The notes under the pieces: generated by a model
What the model saw: only the letters and a program-made list of their open reading frames with translations
What the model was told of the DNA's origin: nothing
The model's database searches: none
Part shown: piece by piece, positions 6,581 to 9,442 of the stretch
Numbering within the stretch: position 1 is the stretch's first letter
Layout of the letters: each line of letters starts with the position of its first letter
DNA from: an uncultured Bacteroidales bacterium
Lineage (GTDB): Bacteria; Bacteroidota; Bacteroidia; Bacteroidales; P3
Direction of reading: 5' to 3'
Assembly (NCBI GenBank): GCA_947177315.1
Contig: CAMWTX010000052.1
Span: forward strand, 1-9,442
Length of the DNA stretch: 9,442 nucleotides
Translations under genes and position numbers: made by a program

Positions 6581-8608
6581 ATGAAAAAACTGTGCCTGGT
6601 TCCCCTCGCCGCCCTGCTGGTATGGGGAATGTCTTGCAAACCCAAACAAGTGGAAAACATGCAATCACTGGATTTGTCCAATTTGGACACCACGGTCAAC
6701 CCCAAGCAGAACTTTTACCAATATGCCTGCGGCGGCTGGATGGAAAGCCATCCGCTTACCGGCGAATACTCGCGCTACGGCGCTTTCGACAAACTGGCGG
6801 AAGACAACCAGGAACAGATCAAGACCCTGATTGAATCCTTGGCCGCCAACGTAAAGGGTTCCAAAGGCGAAGCCTACCAGATCGGAACGCTCTTCAACAT
6901 CGCCATGGACTCCGCCAAACGCAACGCCCAGGGCATGGAACCGATTAAGGAAGACCTTGCCGCCGTTGCCGCGCTAAACAACAAGGAAGAAGCCTTTGAC
7001 CTCATGTGCCGCATGCACCTGAACGTGGCCAATCCTTTCTTTGCCTTCTACGTGGCTTCCGACCCGGGCAACAGCAAGGAAAACCTGTTTCAGTTCTACC
7101 AGTCCGGAACCGGCCTGCCCGACCGCGACTACTACTTGAACGAAGAACACAAGGCCATTTTCGAAGCCTATCAAAAACACATGCAGCGCATGTTTGAACT
7201 CTGCGGTTTTTCGCAGGAAGAAGCCGCCGCCAAGACCCAAAAGGTGATTGAACTCGAAAAGGCGTTGGCAAAGGTTCAGTACGACCGCGTTTCCTTGCGC
7301 GACCCGCATCTGAGCTACAACAAGATGACGGTGGATGAATTTCAGAAACTCGTTCCCGAAATCGACTGGAAAGCCTATCTCAAGAACATCGCTCCCAAGC
7401 ACGAAATCAACGAACTCTCGGCTGGACAGGTAGATTTTATGAAAGGCATGGGCAAAATCTATGCGAACACCGACCTGGAAACGATGAAGGCCTACTTTGA
7501 ATGGAACATCATCAACGCCGCCGCCTCCAATCTGAGCGACGAACTCAACCAGGCCAACTTCGACTTCTACGGCAAAGTGATGTCGGGGCAGACCGAAATG
7601 AAACCCCGTTGGAAACGCTGCGTAAGCGCCGTAAACAACATGTTGGGCGAAGCCGTGGGCAAACTGTACGTTGAAAAATATTTCCCTGCCTCCGCCAAGC
7701 AACGCATCACCAAACTGGTGGATAACATCCGTTTCGCCATGGGTGAACGCATGGCCGCCAACACCTGGATGAGCGACGAAACCAAAGCCAAAGGCCAGGA
7801 AAAACTGGATGCCATTCTGGTAAAGGTGGGCTATCCCGACAAATGGAGAAGCTACGCCGATCTGGAAATCAAAGACGACAGCTATTGGAACAACGTAAAA
7901 CGCTACGCCCTGTTTGAAACCAACTACATGCTCGACAAACTGGGCCAGCCGGTTGACCGCGACGAATGGCAGATGACCCCGCAGATTGTAAACGCTTACT
8001 ACAACCCCACCACCAACGAAATCTGCTTCCCGGCCGCCATCCTGCAACCTCCCTTCTTCTATGCCACGGGCGACGACGCCATCAACTACGGCGGTATCGG
8101 CGTGGTGATCGCGCACGAACTCTCGCACGGTTTCGACGACAAAGGCCGTCTTTTCGACAAGGAAGGCAACCTCAACGACTGGTGGCAGGAACAGGACGCC
8201 CAGAACTTCGACGCCCGCGCCCAGCTCTTGGTTGACCACTTCAACAACATCGAAGTGTTCCCCGGCATCATGGCCAACGGTTCGCTCACTTTGGGCGAAA
8301 ACATTGCCGACAACGGCGGTCTGAACGTTTCTTTCGCCGCCCTCCAGAAAGCCTTGCAGGAAAAACCCGAAGGCGATATCGACGGCTTTACGCCCGCCCA
8401 GCGTTTCTTCCTTTCGTACGCCACGCTGTGGGCTTCGAACATCCGCGATGAAGAAATCAAACGCCTCACGATGCTCGACGTTCACTCTTTGGGCAAATGG
8501 CGTGTCAACGGAACGTTGCCTCACGTAGATGCTTTCCTGGAAGCCTTCGACATTCAGGAAGGCGACCCCATGTGGCTCGCTCCCGAAAAACGCGCCCACA
8601 TCTGGTAG
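6581..8608 (+). CDS. pepO: M13 family (neprilysin-like) zinc metallopeptidase, lipoprotein
   Basis: 675 residues, a complete M13 endopeptidase that should cut peptides outside the cytoplasm. Zinc site: HELSH (512-516) with catalytic Glu513, and ENIADNGG (573-580) supplying the third ligand Glu573 and Asp577. NAYYNP (471-476) is the substrate-backbone motif. DVHSLGKWRVNG holds His635 and Arg641, matching the His/Arg pair of neprilysin. The family's C-terminal Trp is present (W675). The M13_N domain begins at NFYQYACGGW (44-53) and fills about 44-420. The N-terminus is a lipoprotein signal: KK, a hydrophobic stretch, then Cys19. The lipobox GMSC is atypical, and the residues after it (KPKQ) lack the acidic run linked to surface export in Bacteroidetes, so a periplasmic face is more likely. 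It has its own promoter and terminator, so it is a single-gene unit. Confidence 0.97.
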   Translation: MKKLCLVPLAALLVWGMSCKPKQVENMQSLDLSNLDTTVNPKQNFYQYACGGWMESHPLTGEYSRYGAFDKLAEDNQEQIKTLIESLAANVKGSKGEAYQIGTLFNIAMDSAKRNAQGMEPIKEDLAAVAALNNKEEAFDLMCRMHLNVANPFFAFYVASDPGNSKENLFQFYQSGTGLPDRDYYLNEEHKAIFEAYQKHMQRMFELCGFSQEEAAAKTQKVIELEKALAKVQYDRVSLRDPHLSYNKMTVDEFQKLVPEIDWKAYLKNIAPKHEINELSAGQVDFMKGMGKIYANTDLETMKAYFEWNIINAAASNLSDELNQANFDFYGKVMSGQTEMKPRWKRCVSAVNNMLGEAVGKLYVEKYFPASAKQRITKLVDNIRFAMGERMAANTWMSDETKAKGQEKLDAILVKVGYPDKWRSYADLEIKDDSYWNNVKRYALFETNYMLDKLGQPVDRDEWQMTPQIVNAYYNPTTNEICFPAAILQPPFFYATGDDAINYGGIGVVIAHELSHGFDDKGRLFDKEGNLNDWWQEQDAQNFDARAQLLVDHFNNIEVFPGIMANGSLTLGENIADNGGLNVSFAALQKALQEKPEGDIDGFTPAQRFFLSYATLWASNIRDEEIKRLTMLDVHSLGKWRVNGTLPHVDAFLEAFDIQEGDPMWLAPEKRAHIW

Positions 8609-8627
8609 GCTTCTTGTATTCTATAGC

Positions 8628-8663
8628 AAAAAGCGGATGCTGAAATTTCAGCATCCGCTTTTT
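8628..8663 (+). terminator. Rho-independent terminator after the M13 peptidase gene
   Basis: A perfect 36-base palindrome (18 bases each side), with core AGCGGATGCTGAAA and its exact complement, flanked by A5 on the left and an eight-T run on the right. It lies 19 bases after the M13 stop codon. The A/T symmetry would let it work in both directions, but no gene converges on it within the window. Confidence 0.93.
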
Positions 8664-8694
8664 TTTGTCATTTCGTTTTTTATTGCGAACTTTG
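8664..8694 (+). promoter_or_regulatory. Candidate promoter for the AAA ATPase gene
   Basis: TTTG (8664-8667), directly after the terminator palindrome, is followed by 19 bases and GAACTTTG (8687-8694). This matches the Bacteroidota consensus at all but the first position of the -7 box. The expected start near 8700 would place most of the downstream motif array in the 5' leader of the ATPase message. The -7 candidate overlaps the first array motif. Confidence 0.35.
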
Positions 8695-8742
8695 CGTTAC
8701 GAAATTTTCGTAACGAGATTTTCGTAACGAAATTTTCGCAAT
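8682..8742. repeat. Five-copy TTCGTAACG-type motif array, 14-base period, orientation flips in the middle
   Basis: On the plus strand: ATTGCGAA (8682-8689) and CGTTACGAA (8695-8703) point left. TTCGTAACG (8707-8715), TTCGTAACG (8721-8729) and TTCGCAAT (8735-8742) point right. Within each half the spacing is exactly 14 bases. The outer pair ATTGCGAA/TTCGCAAT and the next pair CGTTACGAAA/TTTCGTAACG are perfect inverted repeats placed symmetrically about base 8712. The array ends 16 bases before the ATPase ATG. It could be an operator for a dimeric regulator, a structured mRNA leader, or the trace of a small mobile element. The function is unknown. Confidence 0.8.
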
Positions 8743-8758
8743 AGAAAAAAAACGCCTT

Positions 8759-9442
8759 ATGGAAATCTTCAATCCTTTTTTGATTTCGGGATACCTCGGC
8801 CCCGAATACTTCTGCGACCGCAAGCAGGAAACAAACAACCTGATGAAGGCGCTCAAAAATGGAAGAAACGTAACCTTGTTGGCGCCCAGAAGAATGGGAA
8901 AGACAGGCCTCATAAAACACGTGTTGCATCAAGCAAAGAGCCAAAACGCAGATTTGCAGACATTCTATATCGACATTTATTCCACCGGCAATCTCAACGA
9001 CTTTGCCAAACTGTTTGCCTCCACCGTATTGGGAGAATTGGATTCGGCTCCCAAGAAAATATGGAAGAAAGTGGGCAATTTCATTAAAAGCTTCCGTCCC
9101 ACCATGAGCATCAACGAATTGACAGGATTGCCGCAAGTATCGGTAGAAATGAATCCGGGAATGGAAGAAAACAGCCTGAAGGAAATTTTCGAATACCTGA
9201 AAGCTTCCGGAAAAACCTGCTACATCGCTTTTGATGAATTCCAACAGATTGCCGAATATCCCGAAACTGGTGTGGAAGCGCTATTGCGCTCTTATATCCA
9301 ATTTATTCCCAACGTACATTTTATCTTTTCCGGCAGCAAACAGCATGTAATGCAAGAAATGTTCCTATCGGCCAAGAAACCCTTTTATCAGAGCACGCAG
9401 TCGATGGTGATAGACCGTATAGAACAAGATACCTATTACAAT
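8759..9442 (+). CDS. AAA ATPase of the archaeal-type (COG1672-like) family, 3' end cut by window edge
   Basis: 228 residues are visible, and the frame is open to the window end. It starts MEIFNPFLISGYLGPEYFCD, the usual opening of this Bacteroidota ATP-binding family. Walker A is APRRMGKT (42-49) with Lys48; Walker B is CYIAFDE (154-160) with Asp159 and Glu160. FIFSGS (188-193) is the likely sensor strand that follows. Proteins of this kind are STAND-like P-loop ATPases, and many carry a C-terminal winged-helix or nuclease-like part, which lies outside the window. The role is generally uncharacterised. The gene is poorer in GC than its neighbours (29, 25 and 21 G/C in three 60-base samples) and uses AGA and ATA codons, which suggests a different history. 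The ATG at 8759 has an A-rich leader and no Shine-Dalgarno. No partner gene is visible. Confidence 0.9.
   Translation, partial: MEIFNPFLISGYLGPEYFCDRKQETNNLMKALKNGRNVTLLAPRRMGKTGLIKHVLHQAKSQNADLQTFYIDIYSTGNLNDFAKLFASTVLGELDSAPKKIWKKVGNFIKSFRPTMSINELTGLPQVSVEMNPGMEENSLKEIFEYLKASGKTCYIAFDEFQQIAEYPETGVEALLRSYIQFIPNVHFIFSGSKQHVMQEMFLSAKKPFYQSTQSMVIDRIEQDTYYN

Noticed and set aside
6974..8599. A 541-codon open frame on the minus strand opposite the M13 peptidase
   Set aside because: It lies wholly inside a complete M13 gene with all catalytic motifs. Its Val, Phe and Gly-rich translation reflects the reverse complement of GAA, AAC and GCC codons.
8682..8742. CRISPR-like array
   Set aside because: The repeats are 8-9 bases with about 5-base gaps and change direction in the middle. 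There are no spacer-length unique segments and no cas genes.
8759..9442. A defence-system reading of the AAA ATPase
   Set aside because: STAND-like ATPases do occur in defence systems, but no effector domain, partner gene or defence neighbour is visible in the window, so the claim has no support here.

Overview
The window looks like ordinary chromosome from a member of the Bacteroidales (phylum Bacteroidota). The evidence is protein family membership (a KMGKS-type cysteinyl-tRNA synthetase, a YugP-like zinc peptidase, an M13 metallopeptidase lipoprotein), the lack of Shine-Dalgarno sequences before the genes, and promoters of the Bacteroides type (TTTG, 19 or 20 bases, TAnnTTTG). Most of the window is moderately GC-rich (33 and 35 G/C in two 60-base samples from core genes). 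The rightmost gene is lower (29, 25 and 21 per 60 in three samples). I cannot name the genus.

Left part, minus strand (3399 down to 1): a tight gene cluster rbfA > FtsX/LolE-like permease > cysS > YugP-like zinc peptidase, the last cut by the window edge. Gaps are 17, 3 and 23 bases, so this is probably one transcript joining ribosome maturation, a membrane permease, tRNA charging and a membrane protease.

Middle, minus strand (3445-3729): two tandem leucine tRNAs, GAG then CAG, with a small hairpin between them, a textbook Bacteroidota promoter before them and a strong hairpin terminator after them. The terminator separates them from the rbfA cluster.

Right part, plus strand: ldcA (LD-carboxypeptidase, muropeptide recycling) is followed one base later by a 582-residue protein. 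I read that protein as transglutaminase/papain-like, from a Cys-His-Asn pattern and its spacing. Next comes an M13 metallopeptidase lipoprotein with its own clear promoter and a perfect-palindrome terminator. The window ends in a truncated AAA ATPase of the archaeal-type (COG1672-like) family.

The least ordinary stretch is 8664-8758, between the terminator and the ATPase. It holds a five-copy array of a TTCGTAACG-type motif with a 14-base period, and the orientation flips in the middle. Together with the lower GC of the ATPase gene, this is the most accessory-looking part of the window. I found no CRISPR array, no transposase, no phage gene and no clear new multi-gene system.
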